This document shows, in pieces, positions 37,582 to 50,147 of a DNA stretch of 64,000 nt. Each line of letters opens with the position of its first letter. Within the stretch, counting starts at the first letter, position 1. The notes beneath the pieces were generated by a model that made no database searches, had not been told where the DNA came from, and was given only the letters and a program-made list of their open reading frames with translations. The translations under genes were made by a program, and so were the position numbers. The DNA is from Pseudomonas spelaei (GTDB lineage Bacteria > Pseudomonadota > Gammaproteobacteria > Pseudomonadales > Pseudomonadaceae), in contig NZ_WNNK01000023.1 in NCBI RefSeq assembly GCF_009724245.1, positions 1 to 64,000 of the forward strand, written 5' to 3'.

Positions 37582-37664
37582 TGTTATTCCTCCTGTAGGA
37601 TGTTTGATCATGCCCTGTAAGCCTGTGGCGAACTGTCAACTGGGCGACAATCTTCGGAGTTCTC

Positions 37665-38351
37665 ATGGACGCAGCGAAATGGCATGCGCGGCTGCTGACT
37701 GGCCACTGGTATAGCCACTTGCCCGCTACCTTGCAGGATAGCTTGCTGGCCAACGCCCGCCTGCGGCATCTGACGGCGGGGCAGTACCTGTTCAAGCGCG
37801 GCGACCCGCCGTGCGGGCTGTACGCGGTGCTGGAAGGCACGGTGCGCATCAGCGCGGTGAGCGAACAGGGCAAGGAGGCGGTGTTGAGCCTGGTGGAGCT
37901 GCCCCACTGGTTTGGCGAGATTTCCGTGTTCGACGGTTTGCCCCGCACCCATGACGCTTGCGCCGTCGGGCCCTGCACCCTGCTGCAGGTGCCGCAGCCG
38001 GCGATGTTGCAGATCCTCGAAGAGCACCCGCGTTACTGGCGTGACATGGCCCTGCTGATGAGCCAGAAGCTGCGCCTGACCTTTATCAATATCGAACAAC
38101 TGAGCCTGATGCCGGCGTCGGTGCGTGTGGCCCACCGCCTGCTGATGATCGCCGAAGGCTACGGCGAGATCGAACAGGCGCGGCGAATGCTGCAACTGCC
38201 CCAGGAAGACCTGGCGGCGATGTTAAGCCTGTCACGCCAGACCACCAACGCCTTGCTCAAGGACCTGCAAAGCCAAGGCATCGTGCGCCTGGGCTATGGC
38301 GAGATCGAAATCCTCGACGTTCAGCGGTTGCGCGAGGCGGCGCACGCCTGA
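37665..38351 (+). CDS. Crp/Fnr-family transcriptional regulator
   Basis: The 228-residue protein has a cyclic-nucleotide-binding-type domain (LTAGQYLFKRGDPPCGLYAVLEGTVRIS, then PHWFGEISVFDG), a long dimer helix and a winged HTH (LQLPQEDLAAMLSLSRQTTNALLKDLQSQGIVRLGYGEIEI). No FNR-type N-terminal cysteine cluster is seen, so it is not an iron-sulfur oxygen sensor. Its ligand and targets are unknown. It is 83 bp from the divergent Mpo1-like gene and 38 bp before the receiver-only protein. Confidence 0.88.
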   Translation: MDAAKWHARLLTGHWYSHLPATLQDSLLANARLRHLTAGQYLFKRGDPPCGLYAVLEGTVRISAVSEQGKEAVLSLVELPHWFGEISVFDGLPRTHDACAVGPCTLLQVPQPAMLQILEEHPRYWRDMALLMSQKLRLTFINIEQLSLMPASVRVAHRLLMIAEGYGEIEQARRMLQLPQEDLAAMLSLSRQTTNALLKDLQSQGIVRLGYGEIEILDVQRLREAAHA

Positions 38352-38389
38352 GGGTGTTAGCCTGCGGTCACGATTATTCGAGGTGTGTT

Positions 38390-38755
38390 ATGCGTGTGCT
38401 GTTAGTGGAACACGAGCCGGAGACGGCCGAGTGGATGGGCAAGAGCCTGGAGGAGGCCAGTTACACGGTGGAGGTGGCGGCCAACGGCATGGCGGCCCTG
38501 CGCTTTGTCGAAAGCACCGAGTACGATCTGGTGATCCTCGATGTGATGCTGCCTGGGCTGAATGCCTGGAAGCTGCAGCAGGCGATTCGGCTGAAGGGTG
38601 AGACGCCGGTGTTGTTCCTGACCACGCCCGATGGCATTGAAGACCGTTTGCGTGGGTTGGAACTGCATGAGGATGATTATTTACTCAAGCCGTTTGATGC
38701 CAAAGGGTTGGTGGCGCGGGTGAGGACGCTGTTGCGGCGTGATCGGGGGCGCTGA
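38390..38755 (+). CDS. Receiver-only response regulator
   Basis: The 121-residue protein is a bare receiver domain: LLVEHEPETAEWM (with a histidine in the acidic pocket instead of the usual Glu/Asp-Asp), phosphoacceptor Asp51 in LVILDVMLPG, and the lysine in YLLKPFDAKGLVARVRTLLRR. It resembles the receiver half of OmpR-type regulators without the DNA-binding half. I choose the ATG at 38390. It could be a phosphorelay intermediate or a truncated regulator. No kinase is adjacent. Confidence 0.8.
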   Translation: MRVLLVEHEPETAEWMGKSLEEASYTVEVAANGMAALRFVESTEYDLVILDVMLPGLNAWKLQQAIRLKGETPVLFLTTPDGIEDRLRGLELHEDDYLLKPFDAKGLVARVRTLLRRDRGR

Positions 38756-38762
38756 GAAACCC

Positions 38763-38798
38763 TGTAGCCGCAGCCTCGTGCCTCGGCAGCGGCTACAG
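38763..38798. repeat. REP element
   Basis: Palindrome tgtagccgcagcctcgtgcc followed by tcggcagcggctaca, the same family as the repeats at 32589 and 46295, between two convergent genes. Confidence 0.75.
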
Positions 38799-38802
38799 AT
38801 AT

Positions 38803-39807
38803 TTACCGCAACCCATCCCGAAACTGCCCCGGCGTCATCCCCGTCCAGCGCTTGAACGCCCGATTGAAGCTGCTGGTATCAGCAAATCCCAGTAAATGAC
38901 TGACCTCCGCCAGCGAGCACTGCGGATCGCGCAGGTGCAACAGCGCCAGGTTCTCGCGGCACTCATTGAGCAACGCATCAAACCGACACCCCTCATCCGC
39001 CAAGTGTCGCTGCAAGCTGCGCAAGCTCAAATGCAACGTCTGGGCAATGCGTTCGGCACTTGGCTCACCCTCCGGTAACTGCGCTTCGATGGCCGCGCGT
39101 ACCTTGCGTTCCCAGGTCAGCGGTTGCAGTTGGGCGAGGGTGCGCTTGAGCACGGTTTCATTGTGTGCGGCCAGTTCCGGGTTGGCGTCGTCCAGGTGGC
39201 TGTCGAAGTCATGGGCGGCGAACTCCAGGCGATCCTCCTCGGCGCCGAAAAATACCGGGGAACGAAACACCGTGTGCCAGGGCTTGGGGTCCGCCGGCTC
39301 CGGCCGTCTCAGGTACACCGCCAGCGGCGCATAGTCGCGGCCCAGGCGGTTGCGGCAGGTGCGCACGTAAATCGCCGCGAAGGCATCGATGGCTTCAAGC
39401 GCCGGCGTCGGGCTGGTGTTGGGCTGCTGCAAGCGCAGGCAATAACGTTCGCCGATTCGACTAAGCTCCAGCGTCAGCGCGTCGCTGACCACCGGGTGGT
39501 AGCGCACGATTCGTTCAAATACTTCCCGCAGGCTGCCGCTGGCCACCAACGCATAGCCCAGGGCATGGAAGGTGGTGGGGCTGACGAAACGTGACACCCG
39601 CAAGCCAATGGCGGGATCGCCACTGGCCTGCACCGCCAGCTCCCATAGGCGCGTGGTGGCCGACAGGGGGTAGCGGGCGTTGGGATCGTCCATCTGCTGC
39701 GGGTCGAGCCCGGCTTGCACGCACAGCGCGGCGCTGTCGAGGCCCAGGGCATCGAGTTGCTTGCGCAAGGCGCGGGTCCAGCTGGCAAGGGAAGTGGGTT
39801 CAGTCAT
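38803..39807 (-). CDS. AraC-family transcriptional regulator
   Basis: The 334-residue protein has an Arabinose_bd-like N-terminal region (PLSATTRLWELAVQASGDPAIGLRV) and a C-terminal AraC DNA-binding domain (AERIAQTLHLSLRSLQRHLADEG, LAEVSHLLGFADTSSFNRAFKRWTGMTPGQFR). It belongs to the OruR/ArgR-like subgroup of pseudomonad regulators. It is divergent from the desaturase gene at 39909, which it probably controls; in this subgroup such pairs are common. Confidence 0.9.
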   Translation of the reverse strand: MTEPTSLASWTRALRKQLDALGLDSAALCVQAGLDPQQMDDPNARYPLSATTRLWELAVQASGDPAIGLRVSRFVSPTTFHALGYALVASGSLREVFERIVRYHPVVSDALTLELSRIGERYCLRLQQPNTSPTPALEAIDAFAAIYVRTCRNRLGRDYAPLAVYLRRPEPADPKPWHTVFRSPVFFGAEEDRLEFAAHDFDSHLDDANPELAAHNETVLKRTLAQLQPLTWERKVRAAIEAQLPEGEPSAERIAQTLHLSLRSLQRHLADEGCRFDALLNECRENLALLHLRDPQCSLAEVSHLLGFADTSSFNRAFKRWTGMTPGQFRDGLR

Positions 39808-39908
39808 GTTGATTGGCGCTTGCGGTCAACAGGTTGGCGTCCGGAGCTAGCGTCCTGCCAGATCGCATAGGGCAGGATGTACGCATCAATAAGTCAGAGG
39901 ATGGAAGC

Positions 39909-43396
<3,488 letters not shown>

Positions 43397-43400
<4 letters not shown>

Positions 43401-44995
43401 GCGTGTCTCCAGCGCGTGGCGCGGGTTTCGATACGTTGGCCGATAAGGTTGAGAGTCGCGCCGGTAAGGCCTACCAGGAGCATGCCGCTCATGATCAGGT
43501 CCATGCGTAGCAACTGTTGGGCACCGATCATCAGGCTGCCGATGCCGCCGTTGGACGGCATGAAGTATTCGGCACCGATGGTGCCCAGCCAGGCATAGAT
43601 CAGGCTCAGGCGCAGCCCGGCAAAAATCCCCGGCGCCGCGCCTGGCAACACCAGGCGCCGCAGCCGCTGGCCCAGGCTCAGGCGCAAGACTTGCGCGGCT
43701 TCGTTGAGCTGTGGCGACAGGTTCACCACGCTGCGTTGGGTGGCAATAAACAATGGGAAGAAGGCGGCGAGGGCGATAAATACCCACTTGGCCAACTCGC
43801 CCAGGCCGAACCAGGCGGTGAGCAACGGTACCCAGGCGAAAATCGCGATCTGGCGCAGGGCAGAGAGCGTCGGGCCGAGCACCCGCTCACTGGTGCGTGA
43901 CAGGCCAAGCAGTAATCCCAAGGCAAAGCCGAGGCCACCGCCCAGAATCAATCCGCCGAGGGTGCGGCTCAAGCTCAGGCCCAGGGCGCTGACCAGGCTG
44001 CCATCCCGCACGCCAGTGGCAGCGGTTTGCAGCACCGCCCATGGGCTGACGAGAATGTTCGGGTCTACCCAGTCCTGCTGCGTTGCCACCTGCCACAGTG
44101 CCAGTAAGCTCAGGGGCAGCAACCACGGTTGCAGGCGTTGCCAACCTTGATAACGCGGGCCGCGTCGAATCTGCGCGGTGGCGGGATGCGGCCAATGCAC
44201 CCACTTGCGGTCCAGCCAGCCGATGCCGCGATCCATCACCACACCCAGTACGCCGATGACCACGATGCAGACGAAGACGATATCGAGCATGAACAACTGC
44301 CGCGCCCAGACCATCAGGTAACCGATGCCTTCGCTGGACGCCAACAGTTCAACGGCCAGCAACGAGGTCCAGCCGGCCGCCAGCGCCAACCGCACGCCGG
44401 CCATGAAGGCAGGCAGCGCAGCAGGCAGGATCAGGCGGCGGATCAGCAGGTGAGTGGGTAGACGCAAGACGCGTGCGGCCTCACGTAAACCAGGCTGGGC
44501 ATCGCGTACGCCCACCAGGGTATGCAGGGTGACGGGCACCACAATCGCCTTCACCAGCACCACCAGCTTGAGTGTTTCTCCGATGCCGAAAAACACCATG
44601 AACAGCGGAATCCAGGCCAGGGTCGGCACCTGCGACAAGGCGCTGAACGTCGGAAACACCAGGCGCTCGGCGCGGGCACTGAAGCCCAGCAGCGCACCCA
44701 ATAACGCCCCGGCGCTGACGCCCGCCAGCAAGCCCCAGAACAACCGTTGCAAGCTGACCGCCAGATGGCTCCACAACTCGCCACCCGCCAGTTCCACTGC
44801 ACTGCTCCAGACCAGTGAAGGCGCCGGCAGAATCTGCTCGCTCATCCAGTGATTACGGCTGGCCAGCCACCACAGGGTAAACAGCGTGAGCGGCAGCAGC
44901 CAAGGCAGCACGCGTTCGCTCAAATGTGGCCAGCGTGGCGGCGTTCCTTGGGCCGGGGCCGTCAGCGGCAAGCTCAGCAGCGAGATTCGGGCCAT
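43397..44995 (-). CDS. atsB: Sulfate-ester ABC transporter permease, two fused permease domains
   Basis: The 532-residue protein contains two copies of the SsuC-type permease domain: the first about residues 30-260 (EAA loop GLREAARVLRLPTHLLIRRLILPAALPAF), the second about 285-530 (LNEAAQVLRLSLGQRLRRLVLPGAAPGIF). Each has about six TM helices, so one chain supplies the whole channel. It is translationally coupled to atsC and divergent from atsR. Confidence 0.9.
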
Positions 44996-45106
44996 GGATG
45001 ACCTCCGTTGTCCGGTGGGGTGTTATGTCTTTTTGATCTTATAAACAAACAATCAATACGATTGAGGGATAAGAAAAACCATTTAAAGCCTCTGCCTGGC
45101 ACGCAT

Positions 45107-45150
45107 CCAATGCATTCGGAGAATATTTTCCATGCTGTTGATGCATAGCC
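45107..45150. promoter_or_regulatory. Candidate LysR operator in the atsB-atsR divergent promoter
   Basis: Two motifs, ccaatgcatt (45107-45116) and atgcatagcc (45141-45150), lie in the 287-bp divergent region 44996-45282. Their reverse complements recur next to each other at 51898-51915, between a LysR gene and the TonB receptor. This suggests one regulator acts at both places. Confidence 0.5.
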
Positions 45151-45282
45151 CTCTGGAGCCTGTGTATTGGCTCGCATAGTTCTAAAAGTTATTAAATTGT
45201 GAATTTATAGTATTTAAAGTTTTGGTCGGCTTATGCCTACTTTCTGCTTCCCAGGCAACCGTCGCCCACAGGAGCACTACCC

Positions 45283-46284
45283 ATGAAGCTGCCGTTCAAA
45301 CGCTTGATCACGCTGTTCGCAGGCACTGCGCTGGCCGGGTTGGTGCATGCCGCTGACCTCAAGGAAATCCGCATCGCCGTGCCCGACCTCAGTGCGGGTG
45401 CCCAACACAGTGGCGGCGGTGTGACGGACGTGTTGCGCCAACAGCAAATCTTTGAAAAAGCCTTCGCCGACCAGGGCATCAAGATTCAATGGAATTACTT
45501 CAAGGGCGCAGGCCCGGTGATCAATGAAGCCTTCGCCAACGGCCAGGTGGACCTGGCTTATCTGGGGGATCTGGCGGCGATCATCGGCAAGTCCAATGGC
45601 CTTGATACGCGGCTGCTCAGTGCCAGTGCCCGAGGCGTGAAACATTACCTGGGCGTGGTGCCGGGTTCGGGCATCAAGACCTTGCAGGACCTCAAGGGCA
45701 AGCGCGTCGCGGTGTTTCGCGGCACGGCCAGCCAACTGTCGTTTGACAGCGCCCTGGCCAGCCAGGGTTTGAGTGAAAAGGATTTGAAAGTCATCAACCT
45801 GGACTTTAACGCCGCCGTCGCCGCACTCGCGGCCAAGCAGATTGACGCCACTTGGGGCAGTTCGGGCCTGAGTGCATTGCAGGCCAAGGGGTTGGCCGAA
45901 ATACCGCTGAGTACCAAGGACCTCGGTGACGCGGGCAGTATTCAGGCGGTGTTGGTGGGCAGCGGCAAGTTTGTCGATGAGCATCCGGAAGCTGTGGCCA
46001 AGTTGCTCAAGGCGCAGCAACAAGCGGTGCAATGGTTGACCGATGACAACAACAAGCAGGCCTACATTGACCTGGTATCGGGGCTGGCCAGTTATCCGCC
46101 GGTGATTCTGACCAATGATTTGAAAGACCAGAAACTCAGCGAAATTTTCCCCTCGAGCCTGGACCCGGTGTTCCTTGGAAAATTGCAGGACGCGGTGGAT
46201 TTGGCGTCGAAAGAGCGGCTGATCCGCAAGTCGTTTCAGGTGAGTGACTGGGTGGCGCCGAATTTGGCGGCGGCGGGGTTGTAA
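45283..46284 (+). CDS. atsR: Periplasmic sulfate-ester-binding protein
   Basis: The 333-residue protein has a signal peptide (LITLFAGTALAGLVHA) and an SsuA/TauA-like solute-binding fold: IRIAVPDLSAGAQHSGGGVTDVL, the FKGAGPVINEAFANGQVDLAYLGD ligand region and KGKRVAVFRGTASQLSF. In P. putida AtsR binds sulfate esters for AtsBC. It is divergent from atsBCA, sharing a 287-bp promoter region. A REP-like repeat follows the stop. Confidence 0.88.
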   Translation: MKLPFKRLITLFAGTALAGLVHAADLKEIRIAVPDLSAGAQHSGGGVTDVLRQQQIFEKAFADQGIKIQWNYFKGAGPVINEAFANGQVDLAYLGDLAAIIGKSNGLDTRLLSASARGVKHYLGVVPGSGIKTLQDLKGKRVAVFRGTASQLSFDSALASQGLSEKDLKVINLDFNAAVAALAAKQIDATWGSSGLSALQAKGLAEIPLSTKDLGDAGSIQAVLVGSGKFVDEHPEAVAKLLKAQQQAVQWLTDDNNKQAYIDLVSGLASYPPVILTNDLKDQKLSEIFPSSLDPVFLGKLQDAVDLASKERLIRKSFQVSDWVAPNLAAAGL

Positions 46285-46294
46285 CCCTCCAACG

Positions 46295-46398
46295 CTGTAG
46301 CCGCTGACGAGGTACGAGGCTGCGATGCGTGTCCGCAGGACCGCCCTCGGGGGTCGCTGCGCAACCCATCGCAGCCTCGTACCTCGACAGCGGCTACA
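46295..46398. repeat. Long REP-type inverted repeat
   Basis: Same family as 32589-32690: left arm ctgtagccgctgacgaggta and onward, right arm ending cctcgacagcggctaca. It lies between convergent atsR and a LysR gene, whose last codons it touches. Confidence 0.8.
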
Positions 46399-47323
46399 AC
46401 CCATTGCAAGCGACTACAGGGCTACAGCCATCCACCGCCACCAACGTCTCAATCATCGCCTTCGCCGCCGGTGACAACCTGAACCCGGTGCGGCTGACAA
46501 TCCCGCACCGCGCACTCATGGTTTCCATGTTCTGCGGCAGGTTGCGCCAGTGCAGCAGCACCAGTTCACCCTTGGCGATGTCCTCGGAAAATGCCTCTTC
46601 GGTGCCCACGCCAATCGCATTGGACTGCAACACGATCTTCACCAGCGCCGGGAAGTGTTCGGTCTGGATGTTGGGTGAAAAATCCATCCGCCCACTGAGG
46701 TTCGCCAGCAGTTTTCGAATCCCTTGGGAGATCAGCGGAGTCGCCAAGGGATAGTCAAACATATCGTTGGTCGACAGGCTGTCCTTGGCCAACAGCGGGT
46801 GCCCCGGCCGGCAGAAAAATACCCCGCGCTTGGGTGTCAGTGCTTGAGTCTGAAAGTTCGGGTCGGCTTCGAATTGGCGGATGTCGGCGATAAAAAATTC
46901 GATTTCTTCACGGCTCAGGCTGCGGCTGAGTGTTTCCCAGTTATCCACCTGGAAATGGGTGCGGATTTTCGGGTGGGCGTTGATAAATCGCGCCACCGCG
47001 TCGGGCACCAGTTTCACCGCCGGCGCCGGGCCGCAGCCGAAGCGCAGTTCACCGGCGTCGAGCTTGGTCATGCGCGTCACCTCACTGTTCAACAAGGCGG
47101 CGCCCTGCACCAGGGTCAGGGCATGTTGCAGTACCACCTGGCCTTCCGGCGTGGGGCGCAGGTCCTTGTTGCCACGGTCCACCAGCACGCAGCCGAACTC
47201 CTGTTCCAGCCCCTGGATGCTGCGGCTGAACGCTGGTTGGGTGATGCCCATGGCGTCCGCTGCGCGTACAAAACTGCGGTGTTCGTTGAGGGCGATGAAG
47301 TACCGCAGTTGGCGAAGATCCAT
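46394..47323 (-). CDS. LysR-family transcriptional regulator
   Basis: The 309-residue protein (start MDLRQLRYFIALNEHRS) has an N-terminal winged HTH (FVRAADAMGITQPAFSRSIQGLEQEFG) and a substrate-binding effector domain (GELRFGCGPAPAVKLVPDAVARF, FFIADIRQFEADPNF). It closely resembles the LysR protein encoded at 50938-51873; the two share the unusual GELRFGCGPAPA and EFF-AD-R-FEA-P stretches. It is divergent from atsK and probably controls it. Its effector may be a sulfur metabolite. Confidence 0.88.
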   Translation of the reverse strand: MDLRQLRYFIALNEHRSFVRAADAMGITQPAFSRSIQGLEQEFGCVLVDRGNKDLRPTPEGQVVLQHALTLVQGAALLNSEVTRMTKLDAGELRFGCGPAPAVKLVPDAVARFINAHPKIRTHFQVDNWETLSRSLSREEIEFFIADIRQFEADPNFQTQALTPKRGVFFCRPGHPLLAKDSLSTNDMFDYPLATPLISQGIRKLLANLSGRMDFSPNIQTEHFPALVKIVLQSNAIGVGTEEAFSEDIAKGELVLLHWRNLPQNMETMSARCGIVSRTGFRLSPAAKAMIETLVAVDGCSPVVACNGL

Positions 47324-47505
47324 ATGCTTTCCCGGCATCTGAAAAATAGGTCGAAGGCATTTGCGACCCAGGGATCTGAGGTTTTAAATGCAAGCTCTTA
47401 TTCCGTCAACGAAGCATGTGTTCATTTGCTAGATCTAAATTGCATATGAATAGAGCGTTGTCGAAGCGCTTCCCCACCGTAAGCAGGCACATGAGGGTCA
47501 TCACA

Positions 47506-48411
47506 ATGAGCAATGCCGCACTAGCTGTTCAACCCGTCGCCCAGGCGCTGGACATTCACCCGGTCGCCGGGCGCATTGGCGCCGAGATCCGGGGCATCAA
47601 ATTGTCCGGTAACCTGGATGCCGCCACCGTCGAAGCCATCCAGCAGGCACTGGTGCAGTACAAGGTGATCTTCTTCCGTGAGCAGACTCACCTTGATGAT
47701 CAGAGCCAGGAAGCCTTCGCCCATTTGCTCGGCGAGCCGATTGCCCACCCGACGGTGCCGGTGCGCGACGGAACGCGTTTTCTGCTGGAGCTGGACGGCG
47801 CCCGCGGGCATCGAGCCAACTCCTGGCACACCGACGTGACCTTCGTCGACGCTTATCCGAAAGCCTCGATCCTGCGTTCGGTGTTGTCGCCGGCCTCGGG
47901 TGGCGACACGGTCTGGGCCAACACCGCCAGCGCCTACAACGACCTGACGCCTGAGCTGCGTGCGCTGGCGGACAACCTTTGGGCGGTGCACAGCAACGAA
48001 TACGACTACGCCGCGCGCAAGCCGGACGTGTCGGTGGAGAAGCTTGAGGAGTACCGCAAGGTGTTCACCTCGACGGTGTACGAAACCGAACACCCGGTGG
48101 TGCGTGTGCACCCGGTCAGCGGCGAAAAAACCTTGCTGCTGGGGCATTTTGTCAAACGCCTGAAGGGCTATTCACAGACTGATTCGACGCAACTGTTCAA
48201 CCTTCTGCAAAGTCACGTCACCCGCCTGGAAAACACCGTGCGCTGGCGCTGGAATACCGGTGATGTGGCGATCTGGGACAACCGCGCCACCCAGCATTAC
48301 GCGGTGGATGACTACGGTACCCAGGAGCGCATTGTGCGGCGGGTGACGTTGAAAGGGGATGTTCCGGTGGGCGTGCTGGGGCATCGCAGCCAGACCACTA
48401 AAGGGCTTTAG
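47506..48411 (+). CDS. atsK: Alkylsulfatase, Fe(II)/2-oxoglutarate-dependent dioxygenase
   Basis: AtsK oxidatively cleaves alkyl sulfate esters to aldehyde and sulfate using 2-oxoglutarate and oxygen. The 301-residue protein from the ATG at 47506 has the length of P. putida AtsK and the iron facial triad His108-x-Asp110 (SWHTDVTF) plus His264 (ATQHYAVDDYG), with Arg275 in RIVRRVTL for 2-oxoglutarate binding. These residue numbers match those I recall for AtsK. Similarity to TauD is general; the start MSNAALAVQ and the ats context favour AtsK. Confidence 0.93.
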   Translation: MSNAALAVQPVAQALDIHPVAGRIGAEIRGIKLSGNLDAATVEAIQQALVQYKVIFFREQTHLDDQSQEAFAHLLGEPIAHPTVPVRDGTRFLLELDGARGHRANSWHTDVTFVDAYPKASILRSVLSPASGGDTVWANTASAYNDLTPELRALADNLWAVHSNEYDYAARKPDVSVEKLEEYRKVFTSTVYETEHPVVRVHPVSGEKTLLLGHFVKRLKGYSQTDSTQLFNLLQSHVTRLENTVRWRWNTGDVAIWDNRATQHYAVDDYGTQERIVRRVTLKGDVPVGVLGHRSQTTKGL

Positions 48412-48428
48412 ATACACCGCTGATCCCC

Positions 48429-48518
48429 TGTGGGAGCGGGCTTGCCCGCGATGACGGCAGTACAGTCGATAGATGTGGCGACAGGTACACCGCTATCGCG
48501 GGCAAGCCCGCTCCCACA
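48429..48518. repeat. REPIN: pair of inverted REP sequences
   Basis: Perfect 24-bp arms (tgtgggagcgggcttgcccg and onward, mirrored at 48495-48518) separated by about 42 bp, between convergent atsK and the sulfatase-family gene. Confidence 0.92.
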
Positions 48519-48533
48519 CTGGATTTGCGGTGC

Positions 48534-50147
48534 TTACCACACCCCGATCTGCACCACCTTCTGCGCCTCAGGCTCACCATAACGAAACCGTTGGCCGCGC
48601 AGATCAATCTCTGCGTGGCTGATGGTGGTGCGCCGCTTCAACCCTCGCAGCCATTCGAACAGATAACCCTGATGAGTCTCGCGCACCTGGGCATACGCAG
48701 GGTCAGTGCCCAGGTCGCGTAATTCCTGGGGGTCATTTTCCAGGTCAAACAGCTGCGCGTGAAAGCCGTCATACGCCAGGTATTTCCAGCGCTCGCTGCG
48801 CACCATCGTCATCCGGCAACGGTCGATAGGTTGCTCCAGGCGTTCGCGGGCCGGGGCCTGGAAGGCGTAGTCATATTCGGCGATGGCATAGCGGCGCCAA
48901 GGCGTGTCTTCACCGTGCAGCAACGGGATCAACGAGCGGCCCTCCAGGCGATGCTCGGCACCGGGTAATCCCAAGGCTTGAAGGAAGGTCGGCAGAGCAT
49001 CGATGGTTTCCACCAGACGTTCATCCACCGAACCACGACTGATATCGGCAACGGCACGTGGATCGCGCACGATCAGTGGCACGCCTACCGCAGGCTCCAG
49101 CAGAAACTCCTTTTCTCCCAGGAAATGATCGCCAAGGAAGTCGCCATGATCGCTGGTGAACACGATCAGCGTGTCGTCCCAGCGGCCGTTGCTTTCGAGG
49201 AAATCGAACAGCCGGCCGAGCTGGTCGTCGATCTGTTTGATCAGGCCCATGTAGGTCGGAATGACGTTGAGCCGAACCTCGTCCCGGGAAAAATTCAGGC
49301 TTTCCTGGTGTTGGCGGAAGGCCTGGTACACCGGGTGATTGCTGGCGTGCCCGGGTTGTGGCCGAATCGGTGCCTGGACATGCTCGGCGCCATACAGCGC
49401 GTGGTACGGCGCCGGGGCGATGTAGGGCCAGTGCGGCTTGATATAGGACAGGTGCAAACACCACGATTGCTCGCCTTGCTCGGTGATGAAGTCCATGGCG
49501 CGGTCGGTGGTGTAGACGGTTTCAGAGTGTTGTTCGGCCACGCGCGCCGGCAGGTGAGCGTTGCGCATGTGCCAGCCGCTGAGGATTTCTCCTGCTTCGC
49601 CAGCGGCCGCGTTGGCCCATTCATGCCATGGATTGGTGCCGTCATAACCGTGTTCGCGCAGGTAATGGGTGTAGGGCGCCGACTCGCGTTTGTCGGTGAA
49701 TAACGGGCTGTCGGGATAGATCCCGTCGTGACGAAAGTAGGCGTCGAAACCGACTTCATTGAGTGGCTCGGCCTGGGGGCTGGCGGGGTCAATCTCCAGA
49801 CGCTGCAAGGCCTCGACGTTGGGTGTGGCGTGGGTCTTGCCCACCAGTGCCGTACGGATGCCATGGGGGCGCAAGTAGTCGCCGATGGTTAGCTCTTCCA
49901 GCGGTAACGGCACCGCGTTCCATGCCACCTGGTGGCTGCTGACGTAGCGGCCGGTGTAGGCCGACATCCGCGATGGACCGCAGATGGTGCCTTGGGTATA
50001 GGCGCGGCTGAAACGTACGCCGGCCGCTGCCAGGCGGTCGATATTGGGGGTGTGCAGATGAGCGTGGCCGTAGCACGAGAGGTAATCGCGGCGCAGTTGG
50101 TCGCACATGATGTAGAGCACGTTGCGCACGGGTTGGGGATGGGGCAT
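48534..50147 (-). CDS. Sulfatase / phosphonate monoester hydrolase family enzyme
   Basis: The 537-residue protein belongs to the alkaline phosphatase superfamily: VLYIMCDQLRRDYLSCYGH (metal Asp), the formylglycine motif CGPSR with Cys56, VGKTH, SYIKPHWPY and FTSDHGDFLGDH (metal Asp-His). The CxPSR motif should be matured to formylglycine by a sulfatase-modifying enzyme not encoded here. Such enzymes hydrolyse sulfate, phosphate or phosphonate monoesters. Its place in a sulfate-ester region suggests choline-sulfatase- or alkyl-sulfate-like activity, but the substrate is not evident. Confidence 0.85.
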   Translation of the reverse strand: MPHPQPVRNVLYIMCDQLRRDYLSCYGHAHLHTPNIDRLAAAGVRFSRAYTQGTICGPSRMSAYTGRYVSSHQVAWNAVPLPLEELTIGDYLRPHGIRTALVGKTHATPNVEALQRLEIDPASPQAEPLNEVGFDAYFRHDGIYPDSPLFTDKRESAPYTHYLREHGYDGTNPWHEWANAAAGEAGEILSGWHMRNAHLPARVAEQHSETVYTTDRAMDFITEQGEQSWCLHLSYIKPHWPYIAPAPYHALYGAEHVQAPIRPQPGHASNHPVYQAFRQHQESLNFSRDEVRLNVIPTYMGLIKQIDDQLGRLFDFLESNGRWDDTLIVFTSDHGDFLGDHFLGEKEFLLEPAVGVPLIVRDPRAVADISRGSVDERLVETIDALPTFLQALGLPGAEHRLEGRSLIPLLHGEDTPWRRYAIAEYDYAFQAPARERLEQPIDRCRMTMVRSERWKYLAYDGFHAQLFDLENDPQELRDLGTDPAYAQVRETHQGYLFEWLRGLKRRTTISHAEIDLRGQRFRYGEPEAQKVVQIGVW

